From Microseira sp041929235 (lineage in GTDB: Bacteria > Cyanobacteriota > Cyanobacteriia > Cyanobacteriales > Aerosakkonemataceae), in contig NZ_JBHFNP010000047.1 in NCBI RefSeq assembly GCF_041929235.1, positions 3,533-67,532 on the forward strand: a stretch of 64,000 nt of DNA. The letters run 5' to 3'. A model generated the notes under the pieces. The model was given only the letters and a program-made list of their open reading frames with translations. It was not told where the DNA came from and did not search any database. This document shows, piece after piece, positions 17,589-26,789 of this stretch. Numbering within the stretch: position 1 is the stretch's first letter; each line of letters starts with the position of its first letter. A program made the position numbers and the translations under genes.

Positions 17589-18551
17589 TCAAAATTTTTC
17601 CACGAATTCAGACAGCCAGTTGAGTAAATTTAGTTTGTGTAGGATAATTTGACGAGCTTCTGCGATCGCATCCTTCGCGGCATACCAAGCATCCGGTGTA
17701 GCCGTCACTTCTTGAATATAGGCTAATCCTTTTTCATCCAAACTCGGTAGTCTGAGAAAGCTACCGGGAGGAAGCAGCTTGTCAGCCGCAGGGCCGCCGT
17801 AGTAAATTGGCAAGCACCAAGCTAGTAAGGCATCCCATAATTTCTCGCTGACGTACCAGTTGTTTTCGGCGTAATTCTCAATCGATAGATTGTAATAGTA
17901 CGGCGCCATCGCGTACCATTTGTTGAACATTTGCCCATTGGTTTTCGCCCAACTTGGTAAACCGCGACCGTATAAATCAAACTTCACTTCATTATTTTGC
18001 AACAACCTGACAAATTCTAACCGCTGGCGGTGATTCGCAGTCCTGCTAATTCCAGAAGTAATCCAACTGCAAGTTTTTTCCTTGGGAGGGGATGGCAGTT
18101 CATTTAAATCGTTAAACGAGTTGTTGTGATACCAAATTGCTGGCATATAATCTGGGGTAGGTGCGAAGTCATCTGGTCCGGAAATATAGCCGCAATATTG
18201 TTGAGCTTTTTCGTAAACCGCTTTATTTATATGAATAATTTCCTCCAAAGGCGGTTCTCGCATTAAATAAATAATCCGTTCTTGACTCACGCCGCGAAAT
18301 TGCGTTCTAAAATCTTGCTCTTGGGGGGGTTGAAACTTTTTCAGCATTTTTTCCCAACGCTTTCCTGCGGCAGGTTTTGGCACAAAATCGAACTGATACA
18401 GCAGCAAGAAATCTGGCTGATTTGCTGTCGCATGCATTTCGATATTTCCCCATACTCCAAAGAAATTGGGGGTTTGTTGCCACAACCAATCAACTGGACC
18501 GGGATTTAACCCCACATAACTGCTAACCATTCCGACAATTTTTCTGCCCAT
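17589..18551 (-). CDS. GT10-like fucosyltransferase
   Basis: 320 residues. The C-terminal half has the alpha-1,3/1,4-fucosyltransferase pattern: YNLSIENYAENNWYVSEKLW followed by ALLAWCLPIYYGGP, corresponding to the FEN...YVTEK...A-x-x-PVYxG core that binds GDP-fucose. Upstream, RERIIYLMREPP-like sequence (ERIIYLMREPPLEE) is the family's N-terminal lobe signature. The protein is soluble with no signal peptide, so it would act at the cytoplasmic face. It sits 8 bases after the GT4 gene. The fold is supported by motif; the donor could be another GDP-deoxysugar. Confidence 0.82.
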   Translation of the reverse strand: MGRKIVGMVSSYVGLNPGPVDWLWQQTPNFFGVWGNIEMHATANQPDFLLLYQFDFVPKPAAGKRWEKMLKKFQPPQEQDFRTQFRGVSQERIIYLMREPPLEEIIHINKAVYEKAQQYCGYISGPDDFAPTPDYMPAIWYHNNSFNDLNELPSPPKEKTCSWITSGISRTANHRQRLEFVRLLQNNEVKFDLYGRGLPSWAKTNGQMFNKWYAMAPYYYNLSIENYAENNWYVSEKLWDALLAWCLPIYYGGPAADKLLPPGSFLRLPSLDEKGLAYIQEVTATPDAWYAAKDAIAEARQIILHKLNLLNWLSEFVEKF

Positions 18552-18559
18552 GATAATGA

Positions 18560-19753
18560 TTAAACTAAGGTTGGACGCATCGAATCTTCTACATAACTGA
18601 GGATTTTCGCCAGTCTATTTTCGCAGGAAAATTGATTGACAAATTCCATACTATCTGCATATCCTTCGGGTTTTCTGGGATGGGTTTGTAAAACTTGTTG
18701 CAAGCATTGAGCAAATTGATGTGGATCGTCGGGTTCGCACCAACCCGCTACCGCTTTGGTCGATTCAAATTCTTTCAACGGGGGTATTTTTGAAGATACA
18801 ATTGGCGTTCCGGAAGCCATATAATCAAACAGTTTTAAAGGCGAGGTAAACGTTGCCGCTTCTCCTGAAAGATGGGGATGGGCTAAAATATCGGCTGCTT
18901 GCAACAAGCTGGCTAGTTTATCTTGGGTTAAATGACCTAAAAAGGCGATGTTTTCTACTTGTTTTTCCTGTGCTAATTTTTGGTATTTTTTTACTTGGTC
19001 TTCGTTACCGCCTGCGAGGGCAAATTGAATCTCCGGTAATTCTTTTGCCACATCAATCAGTAAGTTTACGCCTTTAAATTCGTGCAAAGCTCCCGAATAG
19101 ACTACCAAATGTTCTCGTTTATTCCCCAACAGTTTTTGCCGCCATTCTGCGGCTTTTTCTGGTTGCCGTTCTAAAAATAAATGGTTAAAGCCGTTATGCA
19201 GTTTAATAACTTTTTCTGGCGGCATCCCGTTTTGGATCATCGTTGATCGAATTGTATCGGCGACGGTTACGGAAATTTGAAATAACGGGCTTTTAACGAT
19301 TTCGGGTTCAAATTTTTTTTCTTCGTGGTGGTGGTGTTCGTAAATTGCGGGAATGCCTTGAGCGATCGCTGCCTTAACAAAGTTCCAGTCCCGTGTATGG
19401 ACAATTTTAGTTTTGGGAAGGATATGCAGGGGAAAATAGTATTTTGTGGCGAGGGTGCTAGAATTTGCCAGCTTACTATTCACAAAGTCTATAGGCCAAG
19501 GCATGGGCAGGGGCGCTACTTTTAATTTATCCTGAATATTGTAAAATTTTGCCAGTTCTTCATCTGGCTTGCGAGGGCGAAACGGGAAGATTAAATCGAT
19601 GGGATTTAAAGCTTTTAATCCCTTTTGCAGGTAAACTAAAACCGCTGGGTAACCCAGGTTCGCGGCCGCGTTAGCCGTATGGGCGACTTGAACGAGGTGC
19701 GCTTGGGCTTGGGGTAAAACATTGCGGGTAAAAAAAATATAGTGCTTGGTCAT
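18560..19753 (-). CDS. GT4-family glycosyltransferase
   Basis: 397 residues with a GT-B layout. The N-terminal domain includes HTRDWNFVKAAIAQG and YEHHHHEEKK. The donor-binding C-terminal domain has VVYSGALHEFKGVNLLI, ALAGGNEDQ, FLGHLTQDKL and the closing E-x7-E region SPLKLFDYMASGTPIVSS. The family uses nucleotide-activated sugars to extend cytoplasmic, lipid-linked glycans. Spacing of 11 bases to the ABC exporter gene upstream indicates one transcript. Confidence 0.9.
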   Translation of the reverse strand: MTKHYIFFTRNVLPQAQAHLVQVAHTANAAANLGYPAVLVYLQKGLKALNPIDLIFPFRPRKPDEELAKFYNIQDKLKVAPLPMPWPIDFVNSKLANSSTLATKYYFPLHILPKTKIVHTRDWNFVKAAIAQGIPAIYEHHHHEEKKFEPEIVKSPLFQISVTVADTIRSTMIQNGMPPEKVIKLHNGFNHLFLERQPEKAAEWRQKLLGNKREHLVVYSGALHEFKGVNLLIDVAKELPEIQFALAGGNEDQVKKYQKLAQEKQVENIAFLGHLTQDKLASLLQAADILAHPHLSGEAATFTSPLKLFDYMASGTPIVSSKIPPLKEFESTKAVAGWCEPDDPHQFAQCLQQVLQTHPRKPEGYADSMEFVNQFSCENRLAKILSYVEDSMRPTLV

Positions 19754-19764
19754 AGGATGGGATT

Positions 19765-21795
19765 TTAGTTACTTTCAACCTTGGCCTTTTCCTCAGCTTT
19801 GTGCGTATCTTCAAACAATTCCAGGGTATTGAGCAAGCCGATCGCCGAACTGTAGGATAGTTCCAGCAATTCGCTTTGCTCTTCGGGGGTGTCTATCATA
19901 TCGTCAGCGAGTAAGCGCAACGAACCGATCATAGTGTTTAAACGGCTGCGAAATTCGTAGGAAAAACGAGTTTTCAACGTGCCGTTGCTCTTGGCATTCT
20001 GCTGATGGTCGCTAAATTGCATCGAGTAAAGCCGAGCATAGTAGCCGCCTTTGCGTAACAATTCTGAGTGGGTTCCCACTTCTACGACTCTGCCTTGATC
20101 GAGTACGGCAATTTGATGGGCTTTTTGTACTGTGGAGAGGCGGTGAGCAATTACTAGAGTAGTGCGATCGCGACTCAGTTCTTCGATCGCTTGTTGTACC
20201 AGACGTTCGGAAACCGTATCTAAGGCACTGGTAGCTTCATCCAGAATTAAGATATCCGGATCTTGTACCAGGGCGCGCGCGATCGCTAGCCGCTGTCTCT
20301 GTCCCCCGGATAATAATACGCCGCGATCGCCAATCAAGGTATCAAACCCCTTCGGCAGTCGCATAATAAACTCATAAGCATTGGCTCGCTTCGCCGCGTC
20401 GATAATTTCTTCTTCTGTCGCTTCCGGACGCCCATAGGAAATATTATTGCGAACCGTATTATTGAACAAAAACGTATCTTGGCTGACTATTCCCATTGAC
20501 TTCCGCAGGGTTGTGAAATCGAATTGACGCAGATCGATTCCGTCTAGGGTAATGCTGCCGCTCTTGGGGTCGTAAAATCGGGGTAACAAATCTGCCAAGG
20601 TAGATTTACCCGCACCCGAACCTCCCACCAACGCCAACGTTGTGCCGCGCGGTAGGTACAAACTAATGTCCTTTAAAACTAATTCTTGACGATTGGGATA
20701 GGCGAAGCTGATGTTATTAAAATGAATCCCTTCGCACAATTGTTGATAAGGTAATCTCCCCCTACTCATGAAGGGTTTGTTATCCCGACGCAAGAAGTCG
20801 TATAAGATTTCTAAACTGGCATCGGTATTGGCTAAAGTGCTTCTGGCACTGTTTAACTGGTAAACAAATGGCAGTAAGCGGAACAGCAATAATAAGTAAG
20901 TCAGCAGTACCGTCGAGAGTGCCTCTAACTCGTTGCCAAAAAACGTGCGACCGAGAAAGACAATCCCCATTAAACCAATAATGCCAGTTACCTCGCTCAC
21001 AGGTCCGATCGCCCCTGCATTTGCCTGGGACTGAAAATCGGCTTTTTCCCGATCTCGGATCAATTTTTGCAGGCGGTGATATTCTCTCCCTTCGTTTCCC
21101 GTTGCCTTTACCAGTCGAATGCCGCTGAGGGCTTCCAATACCCCAATCGAATAAGCTTTAGACAAGTCTGAAAGTTGTTTGCCAAAATCCTTGGATCGGA
21201 CTACCCAGTATTGATTGATTAGCGCGACTAAACCCAATAAAACCGTTGAAGCTACTGTTAATTGCCAGGAAATTGCCAGCAGCAAACCGACAAACACCAA
21301 AACAGTTATGCCGATAATAATTAGCCGCAGCACCGTCCCCATTGCCGTCGCTGTCCGACCTAATTCTCCACCCAAGCGGTTGATCACGTCTCCCACTTTT
21401 GTTTGGGAATAAAAGCCCAAGTCCACTTCTAGCAGCAACCGCAGTCCGGCGTCTCGCAGATCGGTTGTCAACCTCCGCGTCAGGGAACTCGCTACTAAAC
21501 CTGCGATATATCCGGTCAGGTTCTTCAAAATAATAATCGTTACGATCGACCCTGCCATCACCAGCAGACGCGACTCTGCCGGAACGCTATCAAAGGGCGT
21601 CATAATACTTTTGAGAATCTGCGGGCCATCTTTTAACGTGACGTTTTGACCCAAAAAATTTAAAATAATCGGGACCATTAGGGCTGTACTGACGCCGTTA
21701 AACAAGCTTCCCGAAAAGCCCAAAATAATCGTTACTACAATCCAAACTGGATATTTGCGAATAAAAGCTTGAAACAGCAGCTTACTGTAAGACAT
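19765..21795 (-). CDS. ABC-type lipid/glycan exporter with HisKA-like C-terminal tail
   Basis: 676 residues. Residues about 1-310 are a six-helix exporter transmembrane domain (type IV/MsbA-like). Residues about 350-590 are the nucleotide-binding domain with Walker A GGSGAGKST, signature LSGGQRQRLAIARAL, Walker B ILILDEATSALD and the switch histidine in VIAHRLST. A half-transporter, it would act as a homodimer, flipping a lipid-linked glycan or similar substrate. Residues about 593-676 are an extension that resembles the HisKA dimerisation hairpin of histidine kinases: FSYEFRSRL aligns with the SHELRTPL box, with Tyr613 in place of the phosphorylated His. The gene sits in the middle of the glycan cluster, the expected place for its exporter. 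Confidence 0.9.
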   Translation of the reverse strand: MSYSKLLFQAFIRKYPVWIVVTIILGFSGSLFNGVSTALMVPIILNFLGQNVTLKDGPQILKSIMTPFDSVPAESRLLVMAGSIVTIIILKNLTGYIAGLVASSLTRRLTTDLRDAGLRLLLEVDLGFYSQTKVGDVINRLGGELGRTATAMGTVLRLIIIGITVLVFVGLLLAISWQLTVASTVLLGLVALINQYWVVRSKDFGKQLSDLSKAYSIGVLEALSGIRLVKATGNEGREYHRLQKLIRDREKADFQSQANAGAIGPVSEVTGIIGLMGIVFLGRTFFGNELEALSTVLLTYLLLLFRLLPFVYQLNSARSTLANTDASLEILYDFLRRDNKPFMSRGRLPYQQLCEGIHFNNISFAYPNRQELVLKDISLYLPRGTTLALVGGSGAGKSTLADLLPRFYDPKSGSITLDGIDLRQFDFTTLRKSMGIVSQDTFLFNNTVRNNISYGRPEATEEEIIDAAKRANAYEFIMRLPKGFDTLIGDRGVLLSGGQRQRLAIARALVQDPDILILDEATSALDTVSERLVQQAIEELSRDRTTLVIAHRLSTVQKAHQIAVLDQGRVVEVGTHSELLRKGGYYARLYSMQFSDHQQNAKSNGTLKTRFSYEFRSRLNTMIGSLRLLADDMIDTPEEQSELLELSYSSAIGLLNTLELFEDTHKAEEKAKVESN

Positions 21796-21921
21796 GCAGG
21801 ACTTCCGGCTTAAAGTACTTGGATTTTAGTTGATGCGATCGCCCTTCAATCAAAGACGGCTAAATCAGTCATTTTAACCAAACTTCTTTGCAGAAGTCAG
21901 TCAAAATTTTAACATTTTTTC

Positions 21922-23100
21922 TTAGAGACTCGAAATCACCTCTGATAATATCCGTGACATCGCATCTATACTATAATACGCTACGCATCTGTCCCTGGCT
22001 TGTTTGCCTTGCTGCAAGGCTGACTCAAAATTCTGGAAAATCCATTGAATTTGCGGGGCAATTTGCTCTGGACTACTGGGATCGACTAAATAACCAGTAC
22101 CGCCTAAAATTTCTGGGATATCGCCGACTCTTGTAGCCAAAATTGGCTTCGCCATTGCCATCCCGTCGGTTAGTTTGAGGGGAAACTGAGCTACGGCTGC
22201 GGGGATATCGCGCTGGGGAACGACTACAATATGGGCAGCCGCGACGACTTCGGGCATGGTAGTAACGGGAAGCTTTGGCAGTTTGACTATCCAACGTCCC
22301 CATTGTTGAATCAGTTGCTCGTCATAGTCATCGTAGGGACTGCCACCGACAATAACGAGTCGTAAATCCGGTTCGTTTAGCAGATCTAAAGCGATTAAAA
22401 CATCTTCGATGCCCTTGTAGGGACGCGGCGCGCCTGGAAACATTAGTATGCGATAACCAGAAAGGCCGTAACGATCTCGACTTTTTTCTGGATCGTACCG
22501 CGTCGGATCGAACAGGGAAGTATCTTTGCCGTTGGGGATGCAAACGCCGCCAAACCGCTTTTGCAGAAACTGGGTATGAACGGTAATGGCATCGGCACTT
22601 TTTACCCAACCTTCCATCCATTTTAAATAAAGAGGATGATCGGGAAATCTCAGGGATCCATTTTGCTTTAAAATATCCCTCGCCAGTTGTTTAAACGAGG
22701 GGCGATACTGCAATTGGTCGCCTCCGAACCAGCCTACTTCCCAGTCGTCGATATCTAATATTACCGGACGACTGCGATTTAACTTTTTAATCAAAGGTAG
22801 ACCGAAGCTTGTCGGTTTCGGTCTCATCGCATAAATAATATCTCCATCGAGTTTATCTAAAAGTTGCTTAGCCGCACTCAAAAACTTGGGATATCCTTGA
22901 GCTGGAATGCAAGTTATGGGTATTTCGGTATTAAATTTGGCTTCTTGGTCTTTATCGAAAACAAATCCCACGATTTCCACATCGCAGTCTATTTTTCGCA
23001 GTGCTTGCGCCAGCAAAAACGAACGAACGCCGCCGCCTTCCCACCTGCCAGCACCGCTTTTTGATATATCGCTAACAACCAAAGATACTTTTTTTTTCAT
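21922..23100 (-). CDS. GT4-family glycosyltransferase
   Basis: 392 residues with a GT-B layout. The N-terminal domain has the glycine-rich GGGVRSFLLAQALRKI; the C-terminal domain has RILMFPGAPRPYKGIEDVLIAL, VIVGGSPYDD and the acceptor-phosphate region FPLKLTDGMAMAKPILAT. These are typical of GT4 enzymes that build capsular or exopolysaccharide chains. A 126-base gap separates it from the exporter gene downstream, the widest spacing inside the cluster, and 15 bases from the gene upstream. Donor unknown. Confidence 0.88.
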   Translation of the reverse strand: MKKKVSLVVSDISKSGAGRWEGGGVRSFLLAQALRKIDCDVEIVGFVFDKDQEAKFNTEIPITCIPAQGYPKFLSAAKQLLDKLDGDIIYAMRPKPTSFGLPLIKKLNRSRPVILDIDDWEVGWFGGDQLQYRPSFKQLARDILKQNGSLRFPDHPLYLKWMEGWVKSADAITVHTQFLQKRFGGVCIPNGKDTSLFDPTRYDPEKSRDRYGLSGYRILMFPGAPRPYKGIEDVLIALDLLNEPDLRLVIVGGSPYDDYDEQLIQQWGRWIVKLPKLPVTTMPEVVAAAHIVVVPQRDIPAAVAQFPLKLTDGMAMAKPILATRVGDIPEILGGTGYLVDPSSPEQIAPQIQWIFQNFESALQQGKQARDRCVAYYSIDAMSRILSEVISSL

Positions 23101-23115
23101 GTTATAGTTCCTTCT

Positions 23116-23943
23116 TTAGCGTCGCCGCCAAGGATTTTCAACTTGATTGGGTAGAAACCATTTAGCCAAGCGATCGAAAATTCTCGTGTACAGCGATCGC
23201 GTAATATTTTTAGCATATTGGGGTCGATAGGGATAGGTACAGTGCAGCACTTTGATTGGTTCGTTGACGTTGTAACTTCCCTTCCATTTATCGAGAAAAT
23301 TATAGGTTGGTGGCAAAACTTTCAAACTCGGTTTAACCGTTTCCATCGCCGCCGCAAATGCGCCTTGGTCTTTCAGCAGCAGCACATCTTGATTTTTTAG
23401 TATCACTGACTCAAAATAACTCCTCCACTTGGCAAACAATTCTTCATTTTTCGCACTTTTTCTATACCCCAAAACCCCCGTATTGTATTGAATAGTTTTT
23501 TCTGTTACCGGCAATCCAACTTTTTGCAGCGTTGGCAGTATTTCTTCTTTGCCTCTCAGCAAATTAGAAGCTTTTGTGATGTCACGCTGAACATCTTCTG
23601 TAACTAAAAAATCTACTTCATCTAATGCTGCAAAAAGTTCCTCAATTTTATCTAACAAGCAAATATCGCAATCGAGGAATATTGTTTTTTCAAAAGGGGA
23701 TGCTTCATACAAGGCAACCTTTGCCAGTCGAGAAGCTAAAACCGGATTTTCATTAGCTGGTGCTGGTTTAAGGATGACATTGGGAAAAGCTTTGAGCAAA
23801 GTTTGGAGATAAACAGGAACCCGGTCGATTAAAATGACAATCGGTTCAGTATGGAACTTCCTGATTGCCGCTAAAAAATGCACGCAGTCTTGGAACGAGT
23901 AAAGACCTGTCAAAATTGTGATAAATCCTTTTGCTTCTTTCAT
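23116..23943 (-). CDS. Nucleotide-diphospho-sugar transferase-like protein (GT-A fold)
   Basis: 275 residues. The N-terminal half is a GT-A Rossmann-like fold: FITILTGLYSFQDCVHFL at the start and a DxD-type motif in KTIFLDCDICLLD near residue 94. The QYNTGVLGYRKS segment resembles the conserved FNSGVLG region of GT8-like enzymes, and LLKDQGAFAAAM the acceptor side. The end is basic, with PWRRR. It is 21 bases downstream of a GT2 gene and 15 bases upstream of a GT4 gene. Sugar specificity is not readable. Confidence 0.78.
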   Translation of the reverse strand: MKEAKGFITILTGLYSFQDCVHFLAAIRKFHTEPIVILIDRVPVYLQTLLKAFPNVILKPAPANENPVLASRLAKVALYEASPFEKTIFLDCDICLLDKIEELFAALDEVDFLVTEDVQRDITKASNLLRGKEEILPTLQKVGLPVTEKTIQYNTGVLGYRKSAKNEELFAKWRSYFESVILKNQDVLLLKDQGAFAAAMETVKPSLKVLPPTYNFLDKWKGSYNVNEPIKVLHCTYPYRPQYAKNITRSLYTRIFDRLAKWFLPNQVENPWRRR

Positions 23944-23964
23944 TTTTAACCCTTTTATTTTAAC

Positions 23965-24864
23965 TCAAAAAAAATTATACTCTTCTATTTCCCAAAATCC
24001 TTCTGGCAATTCCAAATTTTTGCGTACTACTCTCTTCCCCTTATATGTGTAGATTGATTCGCTGATTTTCCTCAGCTTGGGAATTTTATTGATTTGCAAT
24101 TTTAACGCGATCTTTCTAGTCAAGCTGGGTGACCAATTTAGTTTTTCTCGCATCGCAGCTAGTGACTTTTCAGATTCTGTCACGTACTTCTTATAGTTTT
24201 GACTATTTCTTGAGTTAAATTGACGACGAAATCCACTGATTGGTGACTTTGTTCCATATAAATCTGCGTGCAAAAAAAAGCGCGCCCAGAGGTCAAAATC
24301 GCCCGCGAGTGAATATTCGGTGCGAATGTGGCCCCCTACTTTTTCCCACAAACTCCGCTTCCAGAAGGTAGACTCCTGCTGTATCCAACCGAATGCTTTC
24401 CGACCCGAAGGTAAGTAACAACCATCCAGAAATGCCTCTTGTGAGTATCCAGGAATTGACCGCAGTCCCTTAAAAAAGCCATGATAATCCAAAGAACCTG
24501 GATAGAGGGTTGTTAACCATTCAATTTGAGGAAATGCCGACATAATGCTGGATACAGTTTTAAAAGCCCAAGGATAGTACATGTCATCGCTGTTTATCCA
24601 AGCAAGGATTTCGCCAGTAGCACGAGCAAATCCTTTATTAATTGCATCATATTGACCCTGGTCTGGTTCGCTGCACCAGTAATGCAGATACTTGTCGTAT
24701 TTTTTAATAATTTCCAAACTTTCGTCTGTAGAACCCCCATCAATAATTATATATTCAAGGTTAGGATATTCCTGTGACAATACGCTCTTGATGGTTGCCT
24801 CAATAAAATTAGCTTGGTTAAAAGAAGGAGTTACTACTGAAATTTTTGGTAAATCTTTATCCAT
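23965..24864 (-). CDS. GT2-family glycosyltransferase
   Basis: 299 residues. Classical GT2 start KISVVTPSFNQANFIEATIKSVL, then EYIIIDGGSTDES, DQGQYDAINKGFARATGEILAWINSDD (where the last Asp-Asp is the metal-binding DxD equivalent), and FWKRSLWEKVGG, in which the acceptor region lies. No transmembrane segment, so a cytoplasmic enzyme acting on a lipid-linked intermediate. The C-terminal 60 residues are strongly basic, which would favour membrane-surface contact. Confidence 0.9.
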   Translation of the reverse strand: MDKDLPKISVVTPSFNQANFIEATIKSVLSQEYPNLEYIIIDGGSTDESLEIIKKYDKYLHYWCSEPDQGQYDAINKGFARATGEILAWINSDDMYYPWAFKTVSSIMSAFPQIEWLTTLYPGSLDYHGFFKGLRSIPGYSQEAFLDGCYLPSGRKAFGWIQQESTFWKRSLWEKVGGHIRTEYSLAGDFDLWARFFLHADLYGTKSPISGFRRQFNSRNSQNYKKYVTESEKSLAAMREKLNWSPSLTRKIALKLQINKIPKLRKISESIYTYKGKRVVRKNLELPEGFWEIEEYNFF

Positions 24865-24912
24865 TATTGCCCCCTGTTTTCACTAATCTTGTTTCTGGTT
24901 TTCTGGAAAACC

Positions 24913-25731
24913 TTAATCAATTATAAATGTTTTCGCTAACTTTTTAATTTCATCTGAATAATCCCCCGCCAATACATGCCCCCTACTTCCACTTCTGCCT
25001 ATTATATCATACTTTTTATTCATCACAGCAAATTCTTTGCCAATTAAATCATCATAATATGCGTGTTCAAGATAATAACCATATCGATCGTTAACTCGCT
25101 TGTACGAATTCATCATATTTTTTTTAAAAAAAGCCACATTTGACTTAAAAAACGCTGCATTTACATAAACATTAGGGTTATGTGGCCCTTTAAAACCTCT
25201 TGTTTTCAGGGAAAATAAGTAGGCTTTAAAAGTTTCCTTATAAAGGCTTATCCTTGATTCAAATACCTTTTTTTTAGCAGCACTATGGTGGATTTTGAAT
25301 ACATTATAAAATTGCTCGTACTGCTGCTGTATTTGACAAAAATCCGGGACAAACAATCGTCCTGTAATTTTATAAAAGTTAAGCTTCTCATTTAGATGAT
25401 AGCTTTTCTCGATCGCATATTTAATTATTTTTCCTTCTCCATACCCTTTTCCATACCGTTGAGACTCTCGATTTCCATTGAAAACTAATACTTCCAAAGT
25501 TTTTCCTTCATCTTTGGCAAATTGCTGAATTTTGTGAAAATCATAATCTGTCTGACTGTTTTCACAAAATATAATTGGATTAACTGGAGTCAGCTTGATC
25601 CATGAAATCAGAGCGCACAAGTATTCTAACAACCTTTCCTCTGAATTATTTATTTTAACGTAAGGAGTATTTCCAACGTTAATGGTTGCTGTCATTACCA
25701 GAGGTTCTACCGACGCTAGCTTTGTTTCCAT
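24913..25731 (-). CDS. Uncharacterised glycan-cluster protein, probable GT-A-like transferase
   Basis: 272 residues. I do not recognise a named family. The N-terminal LLEYLCALISWIKLTPVNPIIFCENS and a central FYKITGRLFVPDF are reminiscent of bacterial capsule glycosyltransferases in which a KxTGR motif sits where the DxD motif is expected. The AT content and the Lys/Asn/Tyr-rich composition are higher than in the flanking genes, which may mark a recently acquired segment together with the next gene upstream. Its place inside an otherwise uniform set of glycosyltransferases, with 39- and 48-base gaps, is the main support for the call. Confidence 0.55.
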   Translation of the reverse strand: METKLASVEPLVMTATINVGNTPYVKINNSEERLLEYLCALISWIKLTPVNPIIFCENSQTDYDFHKIQQFAKDEGKTLEVLVFNGNRESQRYGKGYGEGKIIKYAIEKSYHLNEKLNFYKITGRLFVPDFCQIQQQYEQFYNVFKIHHSAAKKKVFESRISLYKETFKAYLFSLKTRGFKGPHNPNVYVNAAFFKSNVAFFKKNMMNSYKRVNDRYGYYLEHAYYDDLIGKEFAVMNKKYDIIGRSGSRGHVLAGDYSDEIKKLAKTFIID

Positions 25732-25770
25732 GTTTAGTTCTCCGCGCGATCTTTAATATTTGGTTGGTAT

Positions 25771-26697
25771 TTAGTGAGTCCATTCCCAATAGCTTTGGCT
25801 CCAATCTTCCTGGTAATGGAAAGTACCTTGCCACTCATAAAAACGTACAAAGTCATCCAGGTTTGGGGCTTTGTTTAGATCTCTGATCATGTAAAGCGGT
25901 TTATCTCCGTAAAAAGATGCCCACATCGTATAACTACTGGGAGGCCCCATAATATAGTCGCATTCAGCTAAGGAGTACATGTCTTCAATAATTTGGTTGT
26001 TGCCAAAATAGTAATCAAACTGAGCTAATAATTTTTGCTCTTGCTTGGCGTTATAACATATTAAAAATTTGACCTTTTTATCGGCAAACAACTGTTTAAC
26101 TGAGGCCATTACTTTGACATAGTCCTCGCTTTGGTAAAAGTATCTACCGTTTTGATGCTGCTGGTAATCTCCCTGACGGATATGGATTCCAATCAGGATA
26201 TCAGCATCGTTCCTCCTCATAGTGGAAATTAACTTATCTACATTTTGTCTATACTTTTCTAAAGGTTTGAAGTATTCTCTAATTGCCTCCCTATGTTTGC
26301 GTAAATTTGCTAGATCTTGCACAAACCATCCATCTCTCAAGAGCCACCCTTGCATAAAGGTGATTGAGTTGGCTTTAACCTGTTCGGTTACTTTAGAGTC
26401 GCTCCAGTTAAATGGCTTTTCTCTGGTGATGTCGATTAATTTGAATAGTTTGCTTTCAGCCAAATAGCGATTAAATTGATAGTATTTTATGCGTAACCAA
26501 CGATTGCCTTTGATTTTGAGAGGGGGCGGTGGATAGGCACAAAATAGATCGTTGGCTGTGGGTTGGAAATATTCAGCATATTCATCAAAGGCCGGATTCA
26601 GCAACCACAGGTTATTCTCCCTGGCAAAAGCAATATAATGAGCAAAAAGTAGTAGTCTGTTACCTAATTGTCCAGATTTAGCAGCTATTACCAACAT
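25771..26697 (-). CDS. GT11-like (alpha-1,2-fucosyltransferase-type) glycosyltransferase
   Basis: 308 residues. It opens with GQLGNRLLLFAHYIAFAREN, the G-x-L-GNQ/R motif of GT11 and related fucosyltransferases, and has the GDP-binding HxRxGDY motif in IGIHIRQGDYQQ. Further on MYSLAECDYIMGPPSSYTMWAS matches the family's C-terminal SxFSxWAA-type region. I chose ATG 26697: GAGGAG lies 9 bases upstream, whereas the in-frame ATG at 26718 lacks a ribosome site. Together with the GT10-like gene it suggests a deoxyhexose-containing glycan. Confidence 0.75.
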   Translation of the reverse strand: MLVIAAKSGQLGNRLLLFAHYIAFARENNLWLLNPAFDEYAEYFQPTANDLFCAYPPPPLKIKGNRWLRIKYYQFNRYLAESKLFKLIDITREKPFNWSDSKVTEQVKANSITFMQGWLLRDGWFVQDLANLRKHREAIREYFKPLEKYRQNVDKLISTMRRNDADILIGIHIRQGDYQQHQNGRYFYQSEDYVKVMASVKQLFADKKVKFLICYNAKQEQKLLAQFDYYFGNNQIIEDMYSLAECDYIMGPPSSYTMWASFYGDKPLYMIRDLNKAPNLDDFVRFYEWQGTFHYQEDWSQSYWEWTH

Positions 26698-26746
26698 TGA
26701 TGCACTCCTCAAAGTCATTTACTGGAAACTAACGGAGGGGTAGAAT

Positions 26747-26774
26747 CAGACCGTCAGGTTCTTCTGACAGTCCG
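26747..26774. terminator. Imperfect hairpin between galE and the glycosyltransferase genes
   Basis: In the minus-strand sense, CGGACTGTCAG pairs with CTGACGGTCTG, two pairs being G-U, around an AAGAAC loop. It lies in the 92-base gap after galE. It could end some galE transcripts or act as an attenuator for the cluster. No T run follows. Confidence 0.4.
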
Positions 26775-26789
26775 ATCGTTTTTAACACC

